In this document: positions 45,633 through 57,210 of the stretch, in pieces
How the letters are laid out: every line of letters starts with the position of its first letter
How positions within the stretch are numbered: the first letter of the stretch is position 1
Assembly (NCBI GenBank): GCA_963970005.1
Contig: CAXAMN010001447.1
Span: forward strand, 687,203-751,202
Reading direction: 5' to 3'
From: Durusdinium trenchii
Taxonomy: Eukaryota; Sar; Dinophyceae; Suessiales; Symbiodiniaceae
DNA length: 64,000 bases
Notes under the pieces: model-generated
What the model was told of the DNA's origin: nothing
Database searches by the model: none
What the model saw: only the letters and a program-made list of their open reading frames with translations
Program-made: the position numbers and the translations under genes

Positions 45633-47331
45633 TATAGGTCTTGAGGGAGCGGAAGGGCCGGGTGTGGAGCTCAAAACTCACGTCCTGGGAGAGACAGGTA
45701 GGGCCAGGGTTCTCAGGCTGCAGCCAAAGACGTTTCAGAACATCTCTGGATCGTCCAGCTCTGCCAAGCTTGGCCGGTTTTTTGTTTAATGGATGAAAAG
45801 GCAGATATGTGTCACGGTGTTTTATGATGTAATACTGTCTGGGGTGTCCACCCAATCGAGAGGTTTGTGGTCTATGGTGGAATCCATAATAGAGCTGACC
45901 AGATGTTTGTGGTTTCAAGAATTCCCCCAGTCTTGGGAAGGCTCCAAGCAACGTCCTTCGGCCTTGAAGTGCCATCCTCTTTGCTCTTCAGCTTCTGCGT
46001 TGATTGAGTACATGAAGTGTTGTGATCCCTCCTAAATCACTGTATCTTGGGAAATATCCTAATAGCTGTAACAGTGGATGATGATGGTTAGTAAAGGCCT
46101 TGTCCAAAAATAGTGATACTGTAATTGTTTACTATATCATCTTCGACCAGTGACTGCTCCACTTCAGAACGGAAGCCGTCCAGCCGTCCTGACTCTAGGC
46201 GGTCGTGCCCACGACGAAGTACGAACTCTGGCCATGGATCCCTTGCGCTCTCTTCGACTCGGACCTGCATCCACCTCCCAACCCCAGCTGGACAAGTCGG
46301 ACACCTCGAACGATCCACCGAACGATCCAACGTCACACACGTCTCCAGTTCAAAAGGCTCGCGGGGATTACCCTACATTCGATCTGACTCTATCTTGTCA
46401 GCGTCCATTTCCATCACCCCTTGAATGGTCTTGGCATCTAGTAGGCCGTCGCTTCGCAACGGCTAGACAAAAGGAGCCATAGATAGCCACCGTCCAGTGG
46501 ATCGCAGGCAAACCACCACACATAAGGAACCAGGGCCCTCGTTCGGTCTATGGTTTTAGTATATTTTAGTCTTTGGAACCACTGGTTACCATCCATAGTC
46601 TAACAGTTCCAAACCACCTAACTGTTCCCACCTTGATCAGCTGGTTGTTTTCTATGATTTCCTCCTTTTAAAGCACAAACATATGTTCACCGTCTGAACG
46701 CCCCTTCGCGGATGTCCCACGGCTCGTTTCACCCACCCATCCACCCACGCACCACCAAGGCACTCTTGGAGGTCCAGAGGGCGGTGTCCCCGGCAGCGGC
46801 ATGAGACGTGGAAACCGGGAGTGGTCGAAAGTTCCCGCCACAACCCGGTCGACGGGGCCGGTGCACAACTCACGCTGCACAACTCAAGGTCTAGAGAGAT
46901 GTTGGGTGTCTGGGGACGAGTGTTGAACCAGTGTTTCTCTATAGTCTATCTGCGGTTTCTTTGAGCATTTGGGGCTCAAAGAAGTCTGCAGAGTCTGGTC
47001 TCATTCCGCCGTGATTTGCCGCTGTGTCTCTTGCAGCATGTTTCATCGACGGGCCGAACTCCAGGCTCTTCGATCCACCCGTGTGCTGGCCTCTTCAGGC
47101 ACAAGCCTTGATCATATCTGATGGGCCGTCCGCGTCGTCCAGCTCCGAAAACGATAGCTCCGTTGAGCCGAATCGAAGAATCCCCCGCAAGCACCGCAGA
47201 AGGTTCTCCGCAGACGCCCTACGGCGAGTTCGCCGGAACTCGCCGGAACTCGCCAGCCGCCGAGGGGCGGCCGTGAGTCCACCAGGTGGGGCGGTTGCAG
47301 TTCGAGGGTGGCCGATCTGTTTAACCTTCAT
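45633..47331. other. non-coding stretch, no gene recognised
   Basis: Short overlapping frames only. No repeat family is recognised apart from a CGCCGGAACT tandem at about 47232-47251. Confidence 0.45.
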
Positions 47332-47423
47332 CTAGGGCTCCAACCACTTCCTGAGAAGGTGGTTGGGGTGGGTGCCAGGGGGGTCTAACCACCGAACCTG
47401 AGGATATGGGCCAGGAGCCCTAG
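47332..47423 (+). mobile_element. DX11 element, complete
   Basis: Perfect terminal pair CTAGGGCTCC/GGAGCCCTAG, with TCCTGAGAAGGTGGTT and GGGGGGTCTAACCACC inside. It is the reference copy for the truncated ones at 8.9 and 12.7 kb. Confidence 0.8.
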
Positions 47424-47469
47424 GGTGATCCAACCAGAAGCTGCGTGGGGATCAATCAGCCTCCGTTTT

Positions 47470-47530
47470 CGGGGTGTCCTGGCTGGACTACCCCACACCA
47501 CCGGCCTAGGCTTCCAGACAGGGCACCCCG
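47470..47530 (+). mobile_element. DX15 element
   Basis: CGGGGTGTCCTGGCTGGACT at the left, GGGCACCCCG at the right. Confidence 0.6.
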
Positions 47531-47626
47531 ACAGGAGGAGGGTCCTGGTACCATCTGAACATTAAACAAATACATCTGAAAACCACCCAGCAAGAAGATT
47601 GAGAAAAAGACATGGCTAAAGGACTC

Positions 47627-47682
47627 TCCTGTCTGGGTGTCCTGGCTGGACTACCCTGCACAGCAAGGACACCGAGACAGGA
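47627..47682 (+). mobile_element. DX15 element, 56 bp
   Basis: Ends TCCTGTCTGGGTGTCC and GGACACCGAGACAGGA, 16 paired bases with one mismatch. The inner CTGGCTGGACTACCC is identical to the copy 150 bp upstream. Confidence 0.75.
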
Positions 47683-47766
47683 TGAAGTTGTTCCCCTTTC
47701 GCCCACGGTCTTCGGGGCATCGTCAGGCCCTCGACCGGATGGATTTGAGAATTCGTTCCAGAGACT

Positions 47767-47829
47767 TGGCTAAGCTCCAAATAGGGAGACCTCCCAGGCG
47801 TTCCAACCTGGAAGAAGGGAAATCGACCC
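47767..47829 (-). repeat. DX16 dispersed repeat
   Basis: CCAAATAGGGAGACCTCCCA then CCTGGAAGAAGGGAAATCGA, the reverse of the 11.25-kb copy. Confidence 0.6.
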
Positions 47830-48051
47830 AAATGACTTGGTTGGGGGAGTCTCCAATGAATTGCTTGCGGTGTCTCCTTATTACAACAATCCACTTGAGA
47901 GGACCAGTTCCGCCGCTTTTCCACCGCGCGTTTTCGGGGCTCCACGGAGGGGTCCTCGGAGCGCGTTCCACAGGTCCGACTCACAGAGGACCCGGTGATG
48001 TTGGGCCCAAGTACCAGGCAGGTTTTTTCCTCTACCCTGGGCATGAAGGAG

Positions 48052-48125
48052 TCGGTCTGGGGTCTCAAATCTGGGTCTCAAATCCGTATTTTGACGGACC
48101 AAGGGCTGTGAACGGAGCGTATGGG
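48052..48125 (+). mobile_element. DX5 fragment
   Basis: GTCTGGGGTCTCAAA, ACGGACCAAGGGCTGTGAAC then GGAGCGTATGGG is the DX5 right half. The left end is not clear. Confidence 0.55.
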
Positions 48126-49448
48126 CAGCAACCATGGGTAGGTTTATATAGTCTGTGACTCAGTTGTCTAGGTGGTCTTCTTCTGGGAATTTGTTGGGTG
48201 ACATTGATTTGGCAAGCCCTTGTTGGCTGGATGGCGAATGCTGTGCTAGATGAAGACCGGCATAGGACATGTCACTATTCTTTTAACTATCATCGAACGA
48301 GCAAGCATCTACCAGTCTACCACGACCAGAACCACCAGAAGCACCTAGAACCCATTTGACCCCTGTTTTGATATTTTAAAAAATAAATAAAACATGGTTT
48401 GGCTCCAAAACAGGAGTCAATCAGGTTCTAGGCACCTTATTCATCCTTATTCTGCTTTTGAGTCACAGTTGAAATTGTCACAAACTCTGCATATAATATC
48501 TCCATCAGTTCACCACCAGAAAAGCAACTGAATGACTGCGGGGGAGTTTCTAGATCCCAAACGCTACATGTACGGAAAAATATATTGAGCCACATGCAAA
48601 TGGTCTGACGAAAATCAACAAACCCATGATTGGATGAAACATGATGAAACCTGTGCATACAAAATCATTCGATATGTCTGCGGTTGTCTCATATGGAAGC
48701 TCCCTAGGAGTCCAACCCCCATACTTGATAGGCTTTGGCCAAACAACCATTGTGTAAGGATCTTACACTACAAAACCAGGTCAACCTTTCTTTTGCATGG
48801 TCTTACGGAAGGCCAAAGGGTAACCGGTATATAGCTAATCAATCACATTGACCCCTGATATCAACCATAGTACCTTCAATGGATGACCGGTCAATGGACC
48901 GGTCAATAGAACATGGGACTTGCCAGTCCCATGTCGCGCCAGACTCGACACCCACACCTTCCGACCCGCAGGACCTGCGACTCGACAGAGCCGTCGGACC
49001 TTCTCCTTCGCTTCCCGCTCGACTCGGAGCGTCGCACCTGCAGGAGTCGCTCTCGGACTTGGCCACACCAGGCTTTCCACATCGCCTGGGCGTCGGTCGT
49101 CTCCGAGTGACCAAAGGGGGGGTCGAAGCCGGACGGAAGGAGGAGCGATTCGGATCCAGTTGGAGAGTCGAAGGGTGGTGTCGAAAAGAGGTGATGAAAG
49201 GGATGTGACATTCACCAGCATCACCAGCAATCGGGGGCCCTTTAACAGGGATTCTTTCTTGGGACCAAGTATCTCAACGTGACTCTTCTTAGATTCGGAA
49301 TTCCTCGTCTATACCATGCCAACAAAATTTGCGATGTCCCAATCTCTGAAGGCAAAACATGAAGCGCGCCGCTCTCGGCGGCTCTCTGCCGCATCTTCAC
49401 CACCAACTTCACCGCTCTCTTCACCGCTCTTTCACCCATCATAGCACA

Positions 49449-49546
49449 CTAAGGATCCGCACCCTCAAAAACAAGGGTTTTGAGGGTACAAACCCTTGTT
49501 ATAGAGGGTTCAACCCCTATATCCAGGAGGCTCCAAGGATCCTTAG
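49449..49546. mobile_element. 98-bp TIR element (singleton)
   Basis: Perfect end pair CTAAGGATCC/GGATCCTTAG. The interior folds again: ACCCTCAAAA with TTTTGAGGGT, and CAAGGGTT with AACCCTTG. Confidence 0.75.
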
Positions 49547-49755
49547 GGCAGGAGAAAACTCCTGCACTCCCGCCCCATGCACTCCTTCCACCCCGTTCCG
49601 GCACGTTGGGTCGGTCCCACCACCGATCCGTGCCTCGTGGATGCACCGCGTGCTGCTGCTCACCAGGAGCCTCACAGCACGTCCGCTCTCGTAGGCGTCT
49701 GGACCGATCTCCTCGGGGTCGGGTAGTACAAAACCAATGCAGAACATGTCTGAAG

Positions 49756-49843
49756 CAGCACCCGACTCTACAGGTCTCCCACATACATGGTGGCTTTTGC
49801 AGACTTAAAAGTGGCAGGTGGTGACCTGGCAGTGAGGGTGCTG
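49756..49843 (+). mobile_element. DX1 element
   Basis: GCAGCACCCGACTCTACAGG at the left, GAGGGTGCTGG at the right, body GGTGGCTTTTGCAGACTTAA and GTGGCAGGTGGTGACC. AA on both sides if the left end is taken one base out. Confidence 0.75.
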
Positions 49844-50142
49844 GAATATGAAACATGATCGCTTTGCCCAACGCGCACAGCTCTGCGATACGACTTTCTA
49901 AGAGGATGATATACGACTTAAGCCTATACTGCTTGTAGCAGGCCTGTAGGTCCGCGCGCGGCGTCCGTCCATGGGACTGCAGTACTCATCCAGCAACTTC
50001 AACTGGCGACGCGGAGTGAGTTCGAGTCCATTTGGAGGTTTGGTTGTATGGTGCTTCAAGACTTTTCAGGGTGGGAACATGCATTGGATGGGCAAATTTC
50101 AATTGGAAGAACATGGAAAAAAACACACACACAAAGTCGTAG

Positions 50143-50571
50143 TTGTTGAACCTGATTCCAGCTTCGCACAATTCCATGTTCGGTGTGTTCCTACGCAGAT
50201 GTGGCCCTTCAGTACTTCCTTCACACAACCCATCACCTTCAGAGCTTACTGGCCTCGGGTTGCACGTCGAGTTCACCCCCCAAGGCCACTGCTGCACAGG
50301 TGCGCAGCAGCAAATCCTCAGAGAAGTTCTCCTGAATCCAAAAGCCTTGGACAAGAAAGCGCAGTCTGCATACTGCCTTCCAGAATCTCTTCCAGAATCA
50401 AGGTCAGAGTGGGAGCGACGAGCTGATATCACTGCTACATTGATCTTTGTTGATGGTCTTCTCTTAAATGGACTGACAGTAGATGGCACAATCCACTTCA
50501 TCACTCCAAACATTGCCCCCCAAGTCTCCCGGCTGATGTCATGGCTTCTCACCGTGGGAAAGGCTGACTGA
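50143..50571 (+). other. possible orphan exon or pseudogene piece
   Basis: A 142-codon frame with balanced composition, not explained by any repeat family here, ending in TGA. The C-terminal 50 residues mix hydrophobic and polar residues as in a folded protein. I recognise no domain, and see no partner exon. Confidence 0.15.
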
Positions 50572-50814
50572 ACACCTGGGCCTGGTGTAAAAACGGAGAA
50601 GAAAGCAAATCCTATTGCTGAAGTCGTGTACCACCATTAACCATCAAAATCGCAAATCCAGTTGCAGGCGTTGATTCTCTTGCTCGGCCTAGTCGAGCGA
50701 AGCGGTGGGTGAGGCTGCCGGTGACGTTGAAGCTCCGCTCCTCAGGCAGAAGCTTAGCCAAGGCGTCCGGCGGTGACATCAACCACTGGACTTGTTGCAT
50801 GAGATGAGTATGTA

Positions 50815-50895
50815 CCAGGCTCATCCAATGGGTGTCCAATAGACTACCTTACCCTACTTACAGGTCTCCATTGGGCACCCGTTGGAAGTGCTAGG
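50815..50895 (+). mobile_element. DX9 element, intact
   Basis: CCAGGCTCATCCAATGGGTG at the left, CACCCGTTGGAAGTGCTAGG at the right, TA on both sides. The inner TCCAATAGACTACC and CCTACTTACAGG match the 43.05-kb copy. Confidence 0.8.
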
Positions 50896-50935
50896 TATAT
50901 GATTTGAAGGGTGAGAATTCCATCAAAACCTGGTA

Positions 50936-51019
50936 CCAGGACCCTGTCGGGGTGTCTATTTATAGCCCCAACTAGTTGTGAAAAAGGAGTGTCCATTAAG
51001 GGGTGGTTGAGAGTCCTGG
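50936..51019 (+). mobile_element. DX10 element
   Basis: CCAGGACCCTGTCGGGGT, GTCTATTTATAGCCCC, GTGTCCATTAAGGGG, closing GAGAGTCCTGG, with TA on both sides. Confidence 0.8.
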
Positions 51020-51044
51020 TAGGACTGGTAGGTTTTGGTCTATA

Positions 51045-51136
51045 CCTGGACCCTCGAAAGTACTCTAGAAAATGGAACATGGCCCTATAAAAACAGGTAC
51101 TTGTACCTATTTTCTGAGGTACTTTGAGGCTTCAGG
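51045..51136. mobile_element. 92-bp TIR element (singleton)
   Basis: Arms of about 35 bp: CCTGGACCCTCGAAAGTACT on the left and CCTGAAGCCTCAAAGTACCT on the opposite strand, then AGAAAATRGG. TA on both sides. Confidence 0.8.
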
Positions 51137-51146
51137 TATTTATATA

Positions 51147-51196
51147 TTCCTTCTTCCTGGGGATCGAGCTGGGAGGTCTCCCTATATGTCCCACGA
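51147..51196 (+). repeat. DX16 dispersed repeat
   Basis: TTCCTTCTTCCTGGGGATCG, AGCTGGGAGGTCTCCCTATA, matching the 11.25-kb copy. Confidence 0.6.
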
Positions 51197-51922
51197 ACTA
51201 GACCGATGGTTCATCGGACCTCGTCAAGTCTGAACTTCCCCATGCATGGTATTACTAACTATAGACCATGACAAACCAAGATCATCCCCCAAATGCACCC
51301 CAAAACGCCCCCCCAAATGCCTCGACCACGCCGCTGTTGGGGAAAACCGCTGTTCGGGGTTTGGCTCCTGGTAGACCTCCTTGGTCTGGTCTCTTAATCC
51401 TCGACCTCGGAAGCCTCAAACAATCACCGGGGCAACGCGTCTGCCGGCGTCTGGTGGGTCTACCAGTGGGGCGGCAAAGCAGCACTGCAAAGCAGCACAG
51501 GCATCATACTCATACAGCATCCACCTTCTGAGCACTGTAAAAAACAACAAAAAAACGGATGTTCTTCTGCTTGGCAGATCTGGGCAGATTTGGCAGATCT
51601 TGGCAGATGGCAAGTTCACTGGCTGAAAGAAGGTCATCATCAGAGTGGCTCGCCCTGTCTTCTCATGCTAAACTTCTCAGGAAGCGAGAATGGTCCGCCA
51701 CAGGGACCAGGCCACGCAAACACGCGAACAAGCTTCGTCGAGACAAATCGACCAAACTATAAAGATGAGACGAAGAATCGACTTTGGCAAAAAAGAAAGA
51801 AACAACAAACCCAGGTGCAGGTCTGACATTTGGAATGTGTGAATGAGTTTCAGTGTACTACGTATAGTCCACGCACTGTATCGTGTAACCGTGTACTACA
51901 ATATACATGTGATCCACACCCA

Positions 51923-51948
51923 TCTCTCTCTCTCTCTCTCTCTCTCTC
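51923..51948. repeat. (TC)n microsatellite
   Basis: Thirteen TC units. Confidence 0.95.
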
Positions 51949-52861
51949 CAGCGCCAAAAATGGGCTGCTGTGCGCTGTTCAAGTGGCCGGTGCTCTCATA
52001 GCCCATCGCCAGCAACTCCTCCATGGGGCACTCGGACACACCGACCAGCAGGAGCCCAGCCTTTCGCACGCAACGCAACCCGAAACAGCCAACCTGGATT
52101 GCAAGCCGGTGAGATGACCGGTGGCCCTAGGATTTCTGGCCCACCATTTGATGTAACTCCAATCCCGCACCACACAGTTGTAGAAAAAAGCTTGAACACA
52201 TTGACCAACAAAGCAGGGTTGACATCCCATGTTCTAACTGGCCTTGGATGATTTTGGAAGCCTAGGGTACAGGCTCCAATAAAAGAGAAGAATAGTCACC
52301 AAGCCAGCGGCAAAAAGAGCCTGTGGTCGGTCTTGGCCGGTACATGGTACCCTCTGCTTCCGATCCGAACGGGGAGAATGGGGGGCTCCCGACCTGCTTC
52401 CGGCCCGTCCCAGGCGCAAGGTGGCCCTCCGATTTTCCATCCTGGAAGAAGGAAGAATAGACCAGTCTACCCCTTTGGTTGGTCTCCCTATTTCAAAAAT
52501 TGCACACCTCTCTTTCCATGGTGAATCCCAAAAACCGGCATGGATCCACATGGAACGCCACAGGCGCCACAGGTGCTTTTTTCCGAAATTGGGGGACCAT
52601 GTGGTCACCGCCGTTGCCAGGCCACCCAAGAGGGACTGGCCACAACGTGGATGTTTGTTGAGCTATCTTGAGCTATTGATCTGTTCCGAAGGCACTCCTG
52701 GCCCCGTTCCAAAGAAGAAGACCGTAGCACAGCCTGCGTTCCAGGATCTGGTCTACGTTCCTTTCAAACACAACTGCAAGCGCTGGCCACCGCACTGCCT
52801 TTGGTTAAATAGGACCCTCCCATCTGGTCGAATCTGTTAACCTTAGAAATCAATCCACCAT

Positions 52862-52954
52862 TCCCAGACACTCCATATATGCCGATCAGTTGGGGTGGTG
52901 CCAGAGGGGTCAATGGGGCGGCATATATGGCAGTCCCATGTGTCGTGTCTGGGA
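52862..52954 (-). mobile_element. DX2 element
   Basis: TCCCAGACACTCCATATATG then CCGATCAGTTGGGGTGG and GGGGTCAATG. Right end GGCATATATGGCAGTCCCAT, GTGTCGTGTCTGGGA. The left arm has lost about a dozen bases relative to the right. Confidence 0.8.
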
Positions 52955-53454
52955 TTGATTCAATAGCCTTTCACGGAACACTCATGATTTTACGATTCGA
53001 CACGACAAACCCAGATCAACTGTTGAAATGGTCGAACGGGCGGAACCCAGGGTTGATATCGTTAGGGTTGAAAGGTCCCAGACTGGGAAAAGGACTGACC
53101 GGTGCGATGAGTGCATGGAATGAGGGAACATCAACGCCCACAAGGGATTTGTCAGGATCTATAGCCACTCTCATTGCACGCATCGCACCAGTCAGATTGA
53201 GAGTTGATCTTGAAAGGAAAAACCGGAATCCGAAGAACCCCAAAAATCTCTGACAGCTTTGATTCAATGTTCCCTACCCAACATGATTCAAGCCAACTTC
53301 CTCTCATCTTCCTATCCAAATTCCTCGGCCTCGAGGCCCATCTCTTGGGCCTGCCAGGTATCTTTGGGACGCCTCTTGGCGCTCGCGCTCTTCCGCTGCC
53401 CGTGCCCGTGGGTGCCGAGAGAGTGGTGGAGAGAGGACCCGAACAGTCGTGGGT

Positions 53455-53580
53455 CCTAAACACGAGCCATGGGACTGCCATAGATGCACTACTAGATGCA
53501 CTCCATGTGACCTCCAAAACCAACCACCCCTGGCCGTTTCTAGGCAGTCCGTCCTGGCAGTCCCATGTGTCGTGTCTGGG
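53455..53580 (-). mobile_element. DX2 element, variant interior
   Basis: CCTAAACACGAGCCATGGGA then CTGCCATAGATG on the left, GGCAGTCCCATGTGTCGTGT then CTGGG on the right. The interior has GCACTACTAGATGCACTCC. Confidence 0.7.
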
Positions 53581-53871
53581 TGTGGGAGAGGGGAGGGCCA
53601 ATTGGCCTGTGAACAAACCTCTCTCGTTGCGAGCTAGATACGTCTATCAGTTAACTGTTTTCGTAGTAGTACTTATACGTGTAGCTTACTTAACTATACA
53701 CCAGCCCTCAGTGGGTTTATTCTAAAACCAGGATCCAAAGACGTCCAAAGTCAATGTGTCTCAGTCGGACATCGGATTGGTAAGAGTTGAACTGAGGATT
53801 TCCTGTGACAAGTCTTGTTTTTTCAGCCTCAAGGGATGCATACATGGCCAGCTTCCCCAAGAAGATGAAGC

Positions 53872-53952
53872 TAATGTAGACTCTTGATTAATAAACCCTT
53901 CCGACCCTTCCTTTTGAATTAATATGGGGTTATTCATCAAGAGTCTACATTA
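53872..53952. mobile_element. 81-bp TIR element (singleton)
   Basis: TAATGTAGACTCTTGATTAA on the left and TAATGTAGACTCTTGATGAA on the opposite strand, with the pairing continuing to about 26 bp and two or three mismatches. Confidence 0.85.
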
Positions 53953-54639
53953 CCTCATTTCAGGTACCAGGAAGTCAAGAAAAGGATAGAAAAGGACTTT
54001 TCACCAGTCGTCACAGAGCTCGGAGTGGTGTGGGTCCCAGGGGAGAAGATTAATCACTTCCTCCAAGTTCGGCCTCGAAGAAAACCTGTATTCCATCGTT
54101 TTCCCGTCTTTAAAGAGTGACCAGTAGCTGCTGGTGCTTTGAAACGGTTGCTTGGCATCCAAGAAAATCTCGGAGCATCTCGGGTTGCTGGGCAAGCTGT
54201 GTGAGATGCAAGTCAACACGCACACACACAGAGACACACCAAAAAGCACGGTTTCATAACTGTGGGTGTACAGGCCCAAACTCAATCAAACTCATACTGA
54301 CTCATACCGGTATGAAAGTGTTAGCATTTGTGTGGTTGAAAGTACGGATACTTCATGATCACCTCCGTCCTACGGAAGCGTCAAGGATCGGTCCTATAGG
54401 ACTTTGGCGCCTTTGAGTGGCTTCCGCGGGACTTCCTCCTTGGCCCTGCAGTAGTGAAATCAGCACCTGAAGCGAATGGACAGCAACCAGTGGGGAGTCA
54501 TAGGGTCCAATTGCCCCTGATCATTGACCTGGTGACCGAGGCCAGGCGAAAGCTTCACATCCTTTCGGACAACAAATTTGGTGTGAACATTGAACAAAAC
54601 ACATTCAAGTTGGATCAAAGGGTAGGAGCTTGTATACAG

Positions 54640-54757
54640 CCCAGACGCTCCGTTCACAGCCCGACTGGGTTCCTCAAAGCCGGTTTTGACCCCAGACCCC
54701 TCCAAAGGATTCGGGTCCGACCCCTGCAAAGGATTCGGCTCCCGGGTCGCGTCTGGG
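54640..54757 (+). mobile_element. DX5 element
   Basis: CCCAGACGCTCCGTTCACAG at the left, CCCGGGTCGCGTCTGGG at the right, AG on both sides (2-bp target duplication). GGATTCGG is duplicated inside, and GACCCCAGACCCCTCC is shared with the 7.5-kb copy. Confidence 0.8.
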
Positions 54758-54999
54758 AGGATGTGCTTTCATCCTTCAAACCTCCGACGATCCGATCCGA
54801 TCGATCGGCAAAACCGCCTGCGACCCCAGGCGCTTGGCCGTCCTCGGTCAAGAGGCGGGAGGCCTCTTGAAGGCTCTGCCGTAGTAGCTGACGGTTCAGG
54901 TGGATCTGCACCGGTCGCGCGATTTCGCCACGCGGGCGAGCGATTTCGCCGCGGCCAACGGTCCGAGCGTTAAAGAAAAGCTGCAGTCTACTAAGACAG

Positions 55000-56907
55000 G
55001 GTGCCGGTGTAGCTATAGACCTACCAGCACTGGTTGAGGACTGGTCAAGGCAGCAAAACATGTGTGAAATTCTTGCAGACTCAGTAGAGCCATACTCCTG
55101 GAGAACAAAGAGCCGTGAGAAGTGAGAAGCCAGGTTTCTACGTCATTGTTCGCCGTCTCCAGTGAGCCTCCATCAAGTCTCTCCGCTGCTGAAAACAACA
55201 ATAGTCTTAGTTTTCTCAGCTTCTTCGTAAGGGCGTCCGAGCCTTGTTCCGCTCAGGATGCTGTGGAAACTGGAAGATGACCCGCTCAAAAGGTTTCTCT
55301 TTGACCTCCTGCAGCTGTGAGGCACAGAAGATCCGTGGCACAGAAGTGAAACATCTTGGACAAAGGCACAAAACAGTGCCAAAGCTCCGTGTTGCTTTAC
55401 TCCACCATCATAGATGAACAACTATCGAAGTCCATAAGCGTTTGGGTCCGGAACTCCATGGCTCACCATGCAGTCTGATCCAAAGAGGCCTCCAAAGCCC
55501 CCCCCCGCCGAAGTCCACAACCCTCCCAACTCGGGACGAAACACCTCCCAGCTCGTCCAGTCTCTTCATGTGGGTTTAGGGTTTAGGGACGAAGCACCTC
55601 CCAGGTGGGGTCCAACTTCTGCCACTTTGACCGGCCACCTGCCGTCTGCCGCACCCACAGTCTCGCACCCATACGGTCTACTGCCGACCCCAGTCGATGC
55701 CCAAGTCTTCCTCTGGCAAGGTCGAGAGATCAGTGGCATCCACACCGAAGATCACTTGGACGCCTTGGTGTGGTGAATGCGCAGAGGGCATCAGGCGTAG
55801 GGCGGTTCGTGTTGATGTGTTTCTCTTTTGTTCCCTGACGTCTGACGTCTAGACGTTTCAGCACGGTCTCGGCGAATCCCATAATCAGCAAATCCCAGAC
55901 GTTTCAGCACGGTCTTGGACGTTCAGACGTGTGCTGAGTTTGGTGTTCCTTTTTGCCATGCTAGGAATCGTGGGTCCAACATCTCTCCAAGAAAACCTTT
56001 TTGATGGGCGCGAAAGATGGTGCTGCGAAGTGGATGTAGAATATTATCAAGTAGAATATCGATGGATGAATGATTGAACATCCTCAAATCGAATCTCTCA
56101 GAATGAAAGGAAGGAGAGAATAAAGGTGCAAAAAGAGACGTTGTCTGAGAGGTTGAAGACGTCTAAAAGGGTCTAAACACAAAAGAAGACAAGAAACAAA
56201 CGACAAATAAAACACCTCCAAACCACCCGCCTGCATCTCGCAGCATTTGGGTACGCGCTTGGCTCCCCTGGCAGGAAAACAAAATGACCTGAGTGGTGCT
56301 TTTGGATCAGCATAGTATACATCCTGAGATATCTACGATGGTGCCAACAATAACTGTCGAACTAGACTTCTAGACTTAGGGCTTCAAAGACCTCCGTTTC
56401 GAAGATCTTTGGGAACTTTAGAGGGATCAGGTATGATTCAGATTGACGAGTCGGAGTTCCTCGCAGCCGTTTGGCCTTCAGATGATCCTGCCTGCTCAAA
56501 TCTTCTTCCTCACCCCCCACCAAAACTCAACCACAAGAACCACCAAAACCACCACCTCGTCCGAAAGCCTCCCACCAAGCAGCCACCAAGTCCACCATCG
56601 ACCGCCTGGAAGCGCTCGCGGTGCTCGTCTTCCGTCTCGAAGGTCGAGGCGATCCTCGGACCGCTGCGAAGAGTTCGGACCCCTCGGCCAGGCCGCATCG
56701 TGTGGGAAGGGTAGAGCTATAATCGAATCACGTGATGAGACAACACAGATCGGCAGGACATACTTTGACATGACTGCACTGCATGTCTTGGACGCGAAGA
56801 AGCTTCGATGCTTCTTCCCTGTGACCCGCCGATCGGAAGCCAAACACCTGCCGGGCGCGAAGGGGAAGGCGTCAAAGCCTTTTCGGAAGCGATTTCAGTG
56901 GTGTATA
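55000..56907. other. non-coding stretch with small direct repeats
   Basis: GGGACGAARCACCTCCCAG occurs at about 55534 and 55587. Two and a half TTTAGGG units lie near 55573-55588. AGACGTTTCAGCACGGTCTY is repeated at 55851 and 55897. No gene is recognised. Confidence 0.5.
55851..55918. repeat. 46-bp spaced direct repeat
   Basis: AGACGTTTCAGCACGGTCTY then GG occurs twice, 46 bp apart. Confidence 0.75.
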
Positions 56908-56926
56908 TACCCTAGAAGTCCCATAA

Positions 56927-57027
56927 CCAGGAGTCACAAGACGGGGTGCCTATTGGAGGGAGTCGGGGTGCCCATTCATTATCCACTCACTTAGGGACCA
57001 AACACCACCCCGTCTTGTGACCCCTGG
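56927..57027 (-). mobile_element. DX4 element nested in DX6
   Basis: Ends CCAGGAGTCACAAGACGGGG and CCCCGTCTTGTGACCCCTGG with AA on both sides (2-bp target duplication). The interior GTGCCCATTC and CCACTCAC is reversed relative to the copies at 18.97 and 36.05 kb. Confidence 0.9.
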
Positions 57028-57109
57028 AAGACTATCTGAGACCATTTTTTTGACCGACTGTTATAAAGGAATGTCCTAGACTCGGGTCACCTAAAGACAA
57101 TTCTCTTTA

Positions 57110-57210
57110 CCAGCTTCTTCAAAGTGACCTTTTGAAGGTTCCTAAGTGACCCTTAGGAGGCTTAAGTGACTTCAAACCAGGTTATCAAAAGGTCACTTTG
57201 AAGAACCAGG
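57110..57210. mobile_element. TIR element nested in DX6
   Basis: CCAGCTTCTTCAAAGTGACC then TTTTGA on the left, and CCTGGTTCTTCAAAGTGACC then TTTTGA on the opposite strand, with TA on both sides. It splits the DX6 tail between ATTCTCTTT and TTATATAGTC. No second copy in the window. Confidence 0.88.

Noticed and set aside
55571..55590. TTTAGGG telomere repeats
   Set aside because: Only about two and a half units inside ordinary sequence. It is compatible with an interstitial trace but too short to mean a telomere.
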